DNA of 47,500 nt from the NCBI GenBank assembly GCA_009760855.2, contig WPIO01000011.1, positions 2,750,001-2,797,500 on the forward strand, read 5' to 3'. The notes under the pieces are model-generated. The model was given only the letters and a program-made list of their open reading frames with translations. It searched no databases and was not told the DNA's origin. The translations under genes and the position numbers were made by a program. Origin of the DNA: Cristatella mucedo. Lineage: Eukaryota > Bryozoa > Phylactolaemata > Cristatellidae. This document shows, piece after piece, positions 18,501 through 25,439 of the stretch (its first letter is position 1; every line of letters starts with the position of its first letter).

Positions 18501-21445
18501 ATCCGGTTAGGCATTGCTGACAGGCAGTGCCTATTTGCCATCCTCAAGTCGTGCACCTCTAACCAACCTAAGCGTTTGGAGACCAGCTGTGCCCAGTTTC
18601 AGTTTGTATGCTCCCATAGACTAGAACTTACTCCGACTGACATCATGACAGCTCCTGACTTGTATGCATTTAAAAAAGAAGCCTAAAGCAAACTTGTTCC
18701 TTGCAGTATTTGCTGGGTCCATGTGAATTGTCATTTGTGTGCTTATTCGTGCTGACTCTGAACATACTATCACTGACCGACGGCCATGCTTTCTTTACAG
18801 CAGATGTAAACTGATAGAAAGAGATTTAGTTCTCTTAGGGTGCTATGGAAATTTTTTATCGTTTATTATGTTGTTAATATAATTGCGTGCTGGCAGGCCT
18901 GCTTCAGCTCTGCATTCCATCGTTACATCCTGCCTGTTAGTGCCACAGCACAATGTGCAATTGTGGCACTCTTAATTTTCTTATTTTAGGTTCATTTAAA
19001 GAGGATGTAGTATATCACGGTGTTAATATATGTGAGTATGTCGTACTTGCATGACGGATGAATGCCATCCTGAGCAAATCGTAATTTAATGCATTCGGCC
19101 TTAATTCTGTCGCGGTCTATGTAGCACCCACAAATCTCTTAAATTGTTCACTTTTCACTGCCGCTGCCAGTTACTGTCCAGCAGCTGTGCAACATCTGAA
19201 TGCATGGCGCTCGAGATTGGTCATCATGTCAGATTTACATTCTTGCTTCGGAGGCCATATGCAACCGTGTATGACAGTCCCACAGCTGAGCCCCAGCCTC
19301 TGTTGCTCAAGCCTATCAAAATAATGTGCCTTATAAGAATATTTTCTCGTGAGACTCGTGCCTCGTAAGCCTTGTGGCTCGTCAGCCTCGTGATTCGTAA
19401 GCCTGATTAATCATGAGCCTCATGACTTGTAAGCCTAGTTAATCATAAGCCCAAGACTCGTAGGCCTTCTGTCTGGCCAGTGCTTCAGTCTTGATGGGAT
19501 ATAAGCCTTAGTTATTATGAAAAGCCTTTCTCGTGAGAATTGATTGAGTCGGAAGTTGGACTGAAAAATTTGATGCTGGCTAACCTCTGAAGAGTCGATC
19601 GTGTGATCTTCATGGAGCCTGAACACTTTGGGGTTTTGATAATTATTGTTAATGCATTTATCAGTCATCTTCCACGGGACGAGTTCTTCTAGATACACCT
19701 CACATCATTTTGCAATGCTGGTGCACGTGCCTTCAATTGACACCTCCAAAGCTCAGCATGTATACGATGTTTACAGTTTCCTCTTGCCGATATAATCGTC
19801 AAGCACAATCTAGGCTTTTATTTTTTGGAAAGTGACAGCTGTACTCGTACTCAGGTCCCTTCCTGACTGTTAGTACGTCAAACTCCCCTAACTTGCTGCA
19901 CGTGTTGCTGAAATTTGCACCTGTATGGCAGCAAACTTTCTCAAATGGAATGTCGATAAAAGCGATCTTCCTATCAGGAAGGGGCAGAACTAGCACTGCT
20001 AGTTAGAAATTGGAAATCCTACGACTCAAAATGAGCTCGGTATTGAGCATATTGCCTGTAGCATCTGCACGAAATCAGGGCTCCCTGCTCTAAGAAAGGC
20101 CTTTCACTCGATGACCACATCACCTCCACAGTCAAGTCTGCCTAATTTTAGTACCTGATACTGCAAAAATAATTCGGGCCTTCTTAGACAGGACACCACA
20201 TCCAAAGTTGGCCCGTGTATTTGCGACATTCTGTCTCGACTTATGTAACTCACTACTCGTGTGTCTTCTTGCCTTTGCAGTAGGGCACTTAGAGTTAGTG
20301 CAAAACTCGGCTGCCAGGCTTGTCGGTCGTGAACGTCGAAATTGTGCACTACACCACTTCCCACCGGCTTGCACTGGCTTTCCGTCAAGCAGCGTATTAA
20401 CTTCAAGGTTATGTCTTTTTTTTAAGTCCGTTCATTGTATCCGGCCCACCTATCCTGACTGCATTAAAGTCAGTCTAGGCATCGTACCACCTTCTCTTCT
20501 GACTCAAGTCGTTTAGCCTAGCCTCTCACCAACCTAAGTCCTTTGTTGGAGACCGTGCCTACAGTTCCTATGCCCTCAAAGCCTGGAACTCACCTCCGAC
20601 TGACTTCCACGACATCCCTTGAATTCGCAGCCTTTAAAAAGAAGTTAAACACTAGCCTATTTCTCGCAGTAACTGCCAAGTCCATGCGAATCGTCAGTCA
20701 TGCTTATGGGTGCCGACGCTTCTTGTCTCATCACTAACCAATTGACATGCTTTTTTTACAACATTTTTTAAGTGCCTGGAAAGAGATTTGGTTCTCTTAG
20801 AGCTCTGCACGAGTTTTGCATTGTCACTGCCAACTGCTGGGTTACTGCAGTAAGCCTCTGCAAGTCATTTAGGACTGGACAGCATTCGTGGCTATCGTCG
20901 GTAGCTGGATACCTGTTGACAGGCCGAAACCGGCTGAAGCCGGGCATGCAAGCGGGGACTTGCCGTCTGCTCGCCTGGGACGTCCGAAAGTAGCCTTGAA
21001 TAGCAGAAAAGTACTCATATCATGTCACTACGCTTGCAAGGGCACTTTGTGTTGCGCTTTGCAACATCTGCACAATATCTGCGCAGCATGCGCTCAGTTT
21101 GCAATGTGTTCCCGTGAGGGTGATGCAAGTCACCAACGACAGTGCAGCCGTGGCCGGCGCGAGGCAGTGCTTGTCACCATCGTAATCTACTCGGATGCAC
21201 TTGCCTCGCTTGGCCAGCTGTTCCCTTACTTTGTGTGAGCAGGCGACGTCACTGCTAGCCCCATGCGTTGCTGCTGCCGCCGCCGTTGTAAGCAGCTGCA
21301 CCGGCAGCGGCGAGTTGAGCTGTTCAGTGATGCTTACTTCACAGCATATCCCAACGTGGTTGGCAAGCCGAAGGGTCCAAAAGGAATGCCTCTGCAGTGG
21401 AAGCAGCCAAGTGGAGACAGCCTTCCATTCCCTCGGTCAACTTGA
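2965..21445 (+). CDS. PTPN12: PEST-type protein tyrosine phosphatase, eight 3' exons (5' end missing)
   Basis: Cytosolic non-receptor tyrosine phosphatase of the PTPN12/18/22 group; members dephosphorylate adhesion and immune signalling proteins and bind SH3 and PSTPIP partners. The visible join is 2965-3043, 7701-7787, 10127-10279, 11740-13384, 14582-14803, 15007-15059, 15944-15986 and 21345-21445, with phases agreeing at every junction. It gives 793 residues, numbered here from the first complete codon. Residues 1-8 are the P-loop (AGCGRTGT), 27-58 the helices up to the Q-loop (IQTKDQY), 107-655 a long low-complexity linker, and 762-779 the CTH motif GKPKGPKGMPLQW. Human PTPN12 is near 780 residues in full, so this protein is longer, mostly in the linker. 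The symbol marks the family; a single invertebrate gene would be co-orthologous to PTPN12, PTPN18 and PTPN22. All exons are intact. Confidence 0.88.
3150..3865 (-). mobile_element. L2-like LINE fragment (LINE-Y), minus sense
   Basis: Reading the minus strand gives the worn C-terminal part of an L2/CR1-type reverse transcriptase, with pieces such as FLCNDISPLLPNVAHLF. These align with the related copies at 9095-9780 and 31850-32190. The 3' end carries the LINE-Y string CTCCGTCTGTAGCAGCTCACACAAAGCC. Several frameshifts; 5'-truncated; inside the intron after exon a. Confidence 0.75.
3895..4190 (-). mobile_element. LINE-X 3' end, minus sense, with ATA microsatellite tail
   Basis: An (ATA)n run at about 3901-3927 is followed by the complement of the LINE-X tail (AGAGAGCTCAATCTCTTTCTAGG...CATTTGCTGCAAAGGAAG) and then by DLTTFKKKLKTHL on the minus strand, the usual end of L2-type ORF2. 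Similar copies lie at 8809, 28262, 35290 and 43750. Confidence 0.8.
4282..4536 (+). repeat. Dispersed repeat, copy 2
   Basis: Second copy of the 1771-2048 repeat, in the same orientation and about 2.5 kb away. It lacks the hairpin insertion of copy 1. Its homology stops at ACCTGTTT, directly beside the left end of the MULE element. Confidence 0.8.
4541..6955 (-). mobile_element. MULE-type DNA transposon with imperfect terminal inverted repeats
   Basis: The left end (4541-4640, starting ATCAAACTAGCCCAG) and the right end (about 6865-6955, ending CTGGGCTAGATTTT) are imperfect inverted complements. Both are built from repeats of a GGGCT-TTTTGTC-like unit. They bracket a decayed Mutator-like transposase on the minus strand. 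The right half (6000-6860) is AT-rich without coding sequence and includes a 17-nt-period array near 6343-6420 (TTGATTTCGTCAAGCG-like units). I could not find a convincing target-site duplication. The element sits in the intron between exons a and b of the phosphatase gene. Confidence 0.65.
4935..5990 (-). pseudogene. MULE transposase remnant
   Basis: Minus-strand reading, high to low coordinates. About 5700-5780 reads LTILKQ... then VFSKFKVFTIHALI, matching the MULE pattern (W.VDGTFK)...F.Q.(Y/F)TIH. 5540-5620 reads LLVIVADFEKAYQNA, the conserved xxxDFE block. 5450-5530 reads GWMPFHIGQFLLRTVQ in another frame, matching the G.HFH...R.IQ block. 5175-5430 is an open stretch of 120 codons with MMLALSFIPRADVIDAFEML and PSLDYWEDNYI, very typical of animal MULE transposases. 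5145-5178 reads TNDSVNAWHC, matching RTNNSVEGWH. 4935-5117 continues with GKEQDK. At least three frame changes make it inactive. Confidence 0.75.
6956..7700. other. Intron sequence before phosphatase exon b
   Basis: No gene was recognised. A hairpin with 19-nt arms (17/19 matched, 9-nt loop) lies at 7282-7328. The segment ends in a strong acceptor (ACTTCCTTTTCAG). Confidence 0.4.
7701..7787 (+). CDS. PTPN12: PTP-PEST exon b: helices before the Q-loop
   Basis: The acceptor CTTCCTTTTCAG ends at 7700; the donor ACGAAG|GTTGGT starts at 7788. It encodes 29 residues, 27-55, including FSLFNLALDLRKQRNAMIQT. In PTPN12/22 the matching stretch is F.VF.LI.EMR.QR...VQT. Gln53 is the Q-loop glutamine that positions the hydrolytic water. 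Both ends are phase 0. Codon use is more AT-rich than in the linker exon. Confidence 0.9.
7788..8185. other. Intron sequence after exon b
   Basis: Unremarkable intron sequence, with open frames only as shadows. It runs into the CTC microsatellite. Confidence 0.4.
8186..8672 (+). repeat. (CTC)n microsatellite with an internal ~186-bp duplication
   Basis: Nearly pure CTC/CCT trinucleotides for about 480 bp. The unit CCTTCTTCTCCTTCTCCTCC followed by CCCCTCAGCTCTTG occurs twice, ending near 8490 and near 8677, offset by 186 nt. Translations of this tract (poly-Ser, poly-Pro) are repeat artefacts. It lies within a phosphatase intron. Confidence 0.97.
8809..9098 (-). mobile_element. LINE-X 3' end, minus sense
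   Basis: AATATTAATAATAC is followed by the LINE-X tail complement (GAATCTAGTCTCTTTCTAGGCAC...TTTGCTGCAAAAGGAGCACGG). On the minus strand DLTAFKRKLKAHLF, the L2-type ORF2 end, lies about 9030-9075. It directly joins a LINE-Y fragment at about 9095. Confidence 0.8.
9095..9960 (-). mobile_element. LINE-Y fragment with reverse transcriptase C-terminus, minus sense
   Basis: The minus strand encodes the typical L2/CR1-type end of ORF2: LLKELGWMPVDQRIQSKVLT, HGLAPSYLAELLHQF, ALRSCVDN and TVGDRS in order (about 9626-9370). Upstream pieces around 9600-9690 read MNMDARLVFKSQRFDHVS. Its 3' end is the LINE-Y terminal segment (ATGTATCTCCGTCTGTAACTCCACAAAGCC). Frameshifts make it inactive. The 23-nt string at 9934-9956 recurs at 8774-8796 (22/23 identical), bracketing the pair of LINE pieces. 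Confidence 0.85.
10127..10279 (+). CDS. PTPN12: PTP-PEST exon c: end of the catalytic domain
   Basis: The acceptor GGCTTTGCAG ends at 10126 and the donor GCA|GTAAGT starts at 10280. It encodes residues 56-106 in phase 0. DQYVVVYNAVAELVRDAL matches the last helix of PEST-type phosphatase domains (EQYELVYNAV.ELF). After about residue 76 it becomes Gly/Ser/Ala-rich, the start of the linker. The overlapping minus-strand open frames are shadows. Confidence 0.9.
10465..10535 (+). mobile_element. LINE-X-type 3' tail, plus sense
   Basis: GCCTAGAAAGAGAGATTGAGTTCTCT...GGGAGCTATAACAAATG is followed by ATT repeats. This is only the hairpin tail; no coding part is visible upstream. Confidence 0.7.
10645..11022 (-). 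mobile_element. LINE-Y fragment, minus sense
   Basis: An open minus frame encodes SPLLKELGWMPVDQRIQSKV, HGLAPSYLAELLHQFQPVRA, LRSCVDN and TVGDRSFSAAGPRLWHSLP, the C-terminal part of an L2-type ORF2. This is the best-preserved copy of that segment in the window. It ends in the LINE-Y terminus at 10660-10690 and is paired head-to-head with the plus copy at 11100-11600. Confidence 0.85.
11100..11600 (+). mobile_element. LINE-Y fragment, plus sense
   Basis: The plus strand gives HGLAPPCLAELWHLFQ, LRALRSCM, then across frame changes DNYSPTADCGSSFSAVLNCY and MLPTFSLL, ending in the LINE-Y terminal segment (GTGGAGTTACAGACGGAGAT). It stops about 140 bp before the acceptor of phosphatase exon d. Confidence 0.8.
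11740..13384 (+). CDS. PTPN12: PTP-PEST exon d: 548-codon disordered linker
   Basis: The acceptor GTTGACACCAG ends at 11739, giving phase 0 from exon c. Donor GAAG|GTGGTA (13384) is used here; GGTAG|GTCATG (13391) is an alternative, and both can be joined in frame to exon e. The product (residues 107-655) is rich in Ala, Ser, Gln, Pro and Gly, with poly-Ala and poly-Gln runs and no folded domain. Possible docking sites are YENV (Tyr251), VYAEL (Tyr583), YAYVDLY (Tyr630, 632, 636) and the proline motif RPLPALP. The basic stretch RSKSLRLHSL could be a kinase or 14-3-3 site. Family members use such tails to bind SH3, SH2/PTB and adhesion proteins; the specific partners here are inference. Third positions are GC-rich. 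The 307-codon and minus-strand frames inside it are shadows. Confidence 0.85.
13385..14581. other. Intron between exons d and e
   Basis: GC-rich near the exon, then ordinary. Short open frames carry no known motif. It ends in the acceptor CTGCTGCTCTTAGCAG. Confidence 0.5.
14582..14803 (+). CDS. PTPN12: PTP-PEST exon e: linker
   Basis: The acceptor TCTTAGCAG ends at 14581 and the donor GTTGCAG|GTGAAG starts at 14804. It encodes residues 655-728 with acidic and proline-rich stretches: SSYSVVGDDSEED, then VVPPKTIDAHFTYDAHELQ, then PSPGPPPKTRQL. PPPKTR-like strings are possible SH3 ligands. Frame is fixed by phase agreement with exon d and exon f. If donor 13391 is used, the acceptor four bases downstream (14585) keeps the frame. 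Confidence 0.8.
15007..15059 (+). CDS. PTPN12: PTP-PEST exon f: linker
   Basis: The acceptor CAATTTTTGTAG ends at 15006; the donor TCAAAG|GTAATC starts at 15060. At 53 nt it completes one codon and adds DMANLPNKMKGLFQPSK (residues 730-746), ending in phase 0. It is a basic, amphipathic segment of unknown role. Confidence 0.75.
15126..15250 (+). mobile_element. SINE-A copy
   Basis: AAGGTGCTCACC...AGAGGTCGTAGGCTCTAGCCC, a weakened tRNA-like part, is followed by GGCATATTTGAAGTGCCTGG and a LINE-X-like tail ATTGAGAGATTTAGTTCTCC...ACTATACAATTAATTAATTAA. It aligns with the copies at 38551 and 43929. It lies in the intron after exon f. Confidence 0.75.
15361..15591. repeat. TG/CA microsatellite with CACGTG palindromes
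   Basis: Alternating purine-pyrimidine for about 230 bp: CACACGTGTGCACACACGTGTGCACAC-like blocks at 15361-15520, then pure TG at 15530-15585. Open frames here (Cys-Val or His-Thr runs) are artefacts. Confidence 0.95.
15944..15986 (+). CDS. PTPN12: PTP-PEST exon g: linker
   Basis: The acceptor TGTGCGTTGCAG ends at 15943; the donor CCAACA|GTAAGT starts at 15987. At 43 nt it encodes KPSVSEPPAAFRAN (residues 747-760) plus one base, which exon h completes as threonine. It joins f and h without a frame break. Confidence 0.75.
15987..17440. other. Intron sequence with local duplications
   Basis: Part of the 5.4-kb last intron. It holds a pair of similar segments (TGACTC..ACTGCTTCTGCTGTTG-like, near 16011-16046 and 16187-16221) and a nested set of direct and inverted repeats at 16853-17108. 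No exon was recognised. Confidence 0.45.
16853..17108. repeat. Direct and inverted local repeats
   Basis: CATTCTAAATGCT...GTGATCATCGTGG.CAACAT.GCCATGCTACTGTGACTTTGTTGGTAGT occurs at 16853-16924 and again at 16942-17022. The string TCGATGATCAGCATGGTGCGA (16954-16974) returns inverted, with one mismatch, at 17088-17108. Confidence 0.8.
17441..17520 (+). mobile_element. LINE-X-type 3' tail, plus sense
   Basis: AAATGTAAAGCGCCTAGAAAGAGATTGAG, then TTCTCTGAGGGCGCTTTATCAAGTGC and ATT repeats. This is the cleanest plus-sense copy of the tail. Only a few dozen bases upstream look LINE-derived. Confidence 0.8.
17640..18870 (+). pseudogene. L2-like LINE, reverse transcriptase palm to 3' tail
   Basis: The plus strand reads SITGTALQWFRSYLNGR near 17818-17867 (a hallmark of L2-type RT), then LGFHIYADGMQLYL around 18005-18046. 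The catalytic YADD box reads YADG (18023-18034), so the second aspartate is lost. Later parts (18330-18690) give RLGIADR, LELTPTDIMTAPDLYAFKKE and the C-terminal tail. It ends with GATAGAAAGAGATTTAGTTCTCTTAGGGTGCTAT. Frame changes and stops are frequent. Confidence 0.85.
18871..19794. other. Intron sequence with a 16-nt minisatellite
   Basis: No exon was recognised. It contains seven 16-nt units at 19357-19468, and otherwise nothing identifiable. Confidence 0.45.
19357..19468 (+). repeat. 16-nt tandem repeat, seven units
   Basis: Units end in (T/C)(G/A)T(A/C)AGCC(T): TGTGGCTCGTCAGCCT, CGTGATTCGTAAGCCT, GATTAATCATGAGCCT, CATGACTTGTAAGCCT, AGTTAATCATAAGCCC and so on. The spacing is exactly 16 nt. 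Two unit types (with GATTAATCAT and with GACTCGTA) tend to alternate in the later units. Confidence 0.85.
19795..20805 (+). pseudogene. L2-like LINE, 3' half, plus sense
   Basis: It starts beside a worn copy of the RT segment found at 17980-18240. Around 20275-20330 it reads LELVQNSAARLVGR (L2-type LQLVQNAAARLV). 20340-20520 holds the LH.LP / KF..L block with frame changes, and 20600-20660 EFAAFKKKLNTSLFLA. It ends in AAGTGCCTGGAAAGAGATTTGGTTCTCTTAGAGCTCTG. Inactive. Confidence 0.85.
20806..21344. other. End of the last phosphatase intron
   Basis: No other exon was recognised. It ends in GATGCTTACTTCACAG, the acceptor for exon h. Confidence 0.45.
21345..21445 (+). CDS. PTPN12: PTP-PEST exon h: C-terminal homology motif and stop
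   Basis: The first two bases (CA) complete a threonine codon with exon g. It then reads YPNVVGKPKGPKGMPLQW (762-779), KQPSGDSLPFPRST and TGA at 21443-21445. GKPKGP...P..W is the CTH motif that ends PTPN12, PTPN18 and PTPN22 (there SKPKGPR.PP..W or similar) and binds the F-BAR adaptor PSTPIP. Here the basic residue after GP is Lys, and 14 residues follow the tryptophan, a longer end than in the vertebrate proteins as I recall them. This motif, 18 kb from the P-loop exon and in phase, is the best proof of the gene model. Confidence 0.9.
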
Positions 21446-22141
21446 ACGGCTTGTGCGCCGTCTCTCGGAAGACAACTGGTTGCATGATTCGCGCCCGCCC
21501 GATCGCGCTTGTGGCGCCGCCTCTCGACTGTGCAGTGCTACGTTCGCTCACTGGCGCCACAGCCGCCACTGCCGCTGCCGCCACTGCTGCCATTTGGTGG
21601 CATTTGTTTGCTCCTTATTAGCTGTGCCGCCTGCTCTGCCCGTGCTGATGGTGATGCTGCAGAGCCTCGAATTTTACTTTTTGTATCCAAAAACTCCTGT
21701 CTCGAGGTATGCAAATTAACTTCAGCCTTCCGTCTTCCGGGCTCGGTCTTGCTCTCTTTTTTCTCATCCTCTGCCTAGTTACCGTGTGCCAATTGTAGCT
21801 TCCGCTTCGAGATTGGCCGCTGGCACTGAGCAGTTTAGTGTGTGAATTATAGTTGTACGGGGAAGTCGTACCTTTTGCTAAAAGGGCAGCCTCAGGTCGG
21901 ATCCGAAGGGCAGCCACGTTTGCTGCTGCCGTGGGTGCCACGTGTCCTCGGGCAGACGAAATGCAGTGCATCCAGCCCACGTCATCGGCCGACGCGGCAT
22001 CCGAGGCACCCGAAAGCGCTGCACTTGCCCTTGCACTCACTTTTGTGTAATGCTACTAATCGACTCCTTATTTGTCGCCGAGCTTAACTCGGTGAAAATC
22101 TGAAATTGTTTGATATATTGGCAAGAAATGTGAGCATTAAA
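21446..22141 (+). other. Probable 3' UTR of the phosphatase gene
   Basis: GC-rich sequence directly after the stop, with open frames on both strands but no known motif. ATTAAA at 22136-22141 is a possible polyadenylation hexamer; no AATAAA lies closer. The UTR end is a guess. Confidence 0.35.
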
Positions 22142-24161
22142 GTGACCCTGTGTAGGGACAGCACTATGATACCGCCGTATTTGAGAGAGACATCATGCAT
22201 TATCATCAACCTCATCAGCATGCCATCCGGCAGTGCTTCCGGGTGGCATTTGGTTGTACTAGCGATTCGGCAGCAATGTCGGCATCGGTGTAGCCGAGGC
22301 TGTCACCTTCGATGCAACGCTGCCAGGTGACAGTTGCCATGCACACTCGCAGCTGTGTCACGGTCGGAGATGTTCCACCAGCCACCACCCCTCGCCATGG
22401 CTGCAATTTCGTCGGGCTTGCCTGATTTTCGCGCCTGATTGTCGTAGGCCGAGCCCCTTGGGGCTTTCCCAGCGACTGCGTGGCATCCGGTGGTTTCGGT
22501 GCCAACGAAGAGCTGCAGCTATCAGCTTGCCTTTCAAATCGCGATTTCTGCGACCAAACACGCCCGATTAGAGCCACTACGATGCGAGCAGTAAATGCGG
22601 CATGCAGCAACACAGTAGCCAGCTTCGACTTGCTGCTTTTACTGCTCCGGTGATTCGAAGTAGCCCTTGTCGATCCCGTGTTTGAGCGAAGTGATGGCGA
22701 TTGGAGAGGCCAGCTGGTATTCCCGATTGTGCTGGCGACATCTGTACTGCCAGCAAAAGACGTGGGTATTCCCCATCCTAGCCAGAACATAGCAGCTGGA
22801 CCTGGACAAAGCCCGTCGTTTTTGCTTATACTTTGGCTGCACAGAGCGATCTCTAGTTTGTTAAGTCGACCGTCAAACTTTGCCAGTGGCCACTGATGGT
22901 TAAACGCACATTTTCAAGCATCGAAATGGTCAGAGGAAGTTGAAAATAGGGCCCAGCAGCAAACTGAGATACTCTTACTAAGCTGCTGCTTTGGTAAATG
23001 CCTCCCTGGTATTCCAGCCGAGCCCAATGCTGGCCGAGACCTAAGTTCGTGTCTCAAGTGGGTAAAAATCCACTTGCCTAAAGTCTCAGCGAGAAATTTT
23101 TAATTCTAACCAATATAGCTTTTGCTTGCGATTTTGCCATCGTTCGAATATTCGAAAGTGGAAGTGGCGCTGTTTGATGTGGATATCTAGCTGTGATGCC
23201 GCTAAACGATTCGAAGCGAGCATCGGCTAATGACTGCTGTCAGGTGTTCACTGAAATAATAAAAAATGACTGAAATACTAAAAAAGTGTTTAATAAAATA
23301 TAAATAATGAAATAATAAAAGTCCGTCGAAACAGAAAAGAGCTTTTTTGATTAAAACAAAATTGCTAATTTTTCAATTCCATATAATGCTATCACGTGAA
23401 TTTATGTAATTACTTCGCCACGATTGGAGTACATAACATCGCGTTACTTACTCGTTTACTGTTCTGCTTCTGTGCAATAATGTTTTCGATCTATTTCGGC
23501 ACCATTTGTCCACTGCGTCAGATTTGATTAGAATGCTATCACTTGTCATATTTGCACTATTGCCAAGCTCGACTGATGCGGGGCGATGGAGGTAGAAACG
23601 AGACAAAAAGAGAAAACGGGGCAAAAAATGATAGATACACCATTGCCATACACACAGGTGTAAAATGTTGATTTCCACCTTCCAAGCCGGCAACTAACGA
23701 CGTCTCGAAATTTATCTCCCATTCTTAGAAAACTGCTAGCCCTCCAGAGCCTGTACGAAGTTTCTCTCGGGAACTCGATATTTTTACAGACGCATGCAAT
23801 GGAAGCCGTGTCGGTCGCTATGCCCAGCTCGGTTGGGCTCTCTACTTGCATTTTTACAATGCGGCGAGTGCTCAGCAGGCGTGGATGAGAAGCCTCGTGC
23901 GTGCTTGAAAGTTACTTGACGGTGGAAGACACGTTCCTCGAGCTCATTTTAGTAACTAAGATCGATAATCAAGCTGAGTTCCTCGTCTGACTGCGGAGGA
24001 TGGCTGAACCAAGGCTGCTAAACAATACATTGCAGATAAAATTTACTGCAATATATTGGCTAAAATGCATTATAATGACTTTGGTGGTCATAATAATATA
24101 TTGTACTGGATTGCTTGACAGTTTCAATGTATGTAGTATAGCGCTGTAGCGTCGCGACATG
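22142..24161. other. Intergenic sequence, no recognised gene
   Basis: A 191-codon minus-strand open frame at 22215-22790 has no motif I recognise and sits in GC-rich sequence. The rest is AT-rich, with a small hairpin CAAGTGG...CCACTTG near 23058. Confidence 0.35.
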
Positions 24162-24702
24162 TCCGTGAAAGAATCTGATGTTTTATTCCAATCGATCACT
24201 GACTCATACCCAGAGTTTGCCTTCCACCACTATGTTGGCAACGATGCAGACGTCGTCCACAGCAAAGATTTGGAAACAACCATCGTCAAGATACAAACAA
24301 ACAAAGAGAACAAACACTTTGACAATTCTTAAAAAAATATTGTTCTATTGAACAATTGCTGCTGCCTGTATCTCCGGACGCGGAAAACGCTGCAGATGAT
24401 GATGCTCAATTGCCTTTTGCTGAGCCAGCACTCAAGCGACAACATGTTAAAGAGAAGAAGGCATGCAGCAAGTACATCAACACCCGCTTCTTGCTTCCAA
24501 CATCAAATGAGGTGGAGAAACTTTGCTCCATGGCGAAGCGAGTGTTTTGTCCGTGCTGGCGCAGTTTGCAACCCAGAACGTTGGAGGCGCTGCTTTTTCT
24601 AAATAAAAACAAGTCACTGTGGAATTTGGTCGCATTGATAGTGAATGAAAAAGTCTCAGAGACAGCTGCCAATCATAAAGAAGCGAACGAACAGGAATAG
24701 GA
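24162..24702 (+). pseudogene. hAT transposase C-terminal remnant
   Basis: 24162-24332 is open (ESDVLFQSITDSYPEF, then KIQTNKENK) and stops at TAA in front of an A-run. 24343-24702 is open in another frame. It contains LLLPVSPDAENAADD, then YINTRFLLPTSNEVEKLCSM, then RSLQPRTLEALLFLNKNKSLW. These match the hATC dimerisation region (Y.....I.PTSN.VER.FS.AK....RR.L.P.TLE.LLFLK.N..LW). The catalytic region upstream is absent. AT-rich flanks carry TGCAATATATTG on both sides (24047 and 24808). Confidence 0.75.
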
Positions 24703-24859
24703 CGATGATTGCTGAAAGCACAGAGAAAAATATTGCAACATACGGTGTGCAATTTGTTGCATCGGTGGGATGGAATATTACAACATATTGTATTCTTTTA
24801 ACTGACTTGCAATATATTGTATTTTGGAATTAAATATTGAAATGTATTTATTGTTGAAC

Positions 24860-25280
24860 ATCCGAAAATTAAATACAATAACTATTATTGTCCGCAGCTT
24901 TGGGCTGAACTACTCACCGTGCGGCATACATCTGCCGGCGGAGAGCTTTCGACCGCGAGTTTGGCCTGCGGGCCGTAATAGAACCGTAGCAGCTAGCCTG
25001 TGCGACCAATTATCTCGCACGCGAGTTTCCAGGTACGCACGCCGAGAGGCAACAAAGAGCACTCTCTCGTCTCGCGTGACGCTAAGGTCCGTGCAGCTCC
25101 CGGGACTCACCGATGAGACACCGGCTGTTTCCGCCGGAGCCAGCTCCGCGGAGCAACGACGGCGCGTTCGTCTCAGCGTTTTCGGCGCCAACGCCGTCCG
25201 TGCACTTGAGTGTGCTGACACGTTATTACTAAACAATCGATATAGTTCGGCACGCTATTACTGAACAGCCGACGCACTTT
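24860..25280. other. GC-rich sequence, no recognised gene
   Basis: Open frames on both strands at 24824-25264 look composition-driven. No domain was recognised. Confidence 0.35.
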
Positions 25281-25345
25281 CTTACCAACACGTGTAAAGG
25301 GTTTGGTTCTCTCGTATGCGTCAAACATATTATTATTATTATTGC
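25281..25345 (+). mobile_element. LINE-X-type tail, degraded
   Basis: GTGTAAAGGGTTTGGTTCTCTCGTATGCGTCAAACAT is followed by (ATT)5. Only the end of the tail is left. Confidence 0.5.
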
Positions 25346-25391
25346 TATTGTTACCCATCACTCGGTATCACTTCCTGTACCGTCGAACTGG

Positions 25392-25435
25392 TTTGGCCCA
25401 GCGATTAAAGTGCTCGTCACGACCGAGGGCGCCAA
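25392..25435 (+). mobile_element. SINE tRNA-like head fragment
   Basis: CAGCGATTAAAGTGCTCGTCACGACCGAGG matches the A-box side of SINE-A/B (TAGCGGTTAAGGTGCTCG..CACGACCGAGG). The rest is missing. Confidence 0.55.
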
Positions 25436-25439
25436 GCGC

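Noticed and set aside
21397-21621. A 74-codon plus frame (starting at ATG-like ...MEAAKWRQPS)
   Set aside because: It overlaps exon h in another frame; the CTH motif GKPKGPKGMPLQW fixes the real frame.
22215-22790. 191-codon minus-strand open frame
   Set aside because: No recognisable domain, no neighbour exons, overlapping open frames on the other strand.
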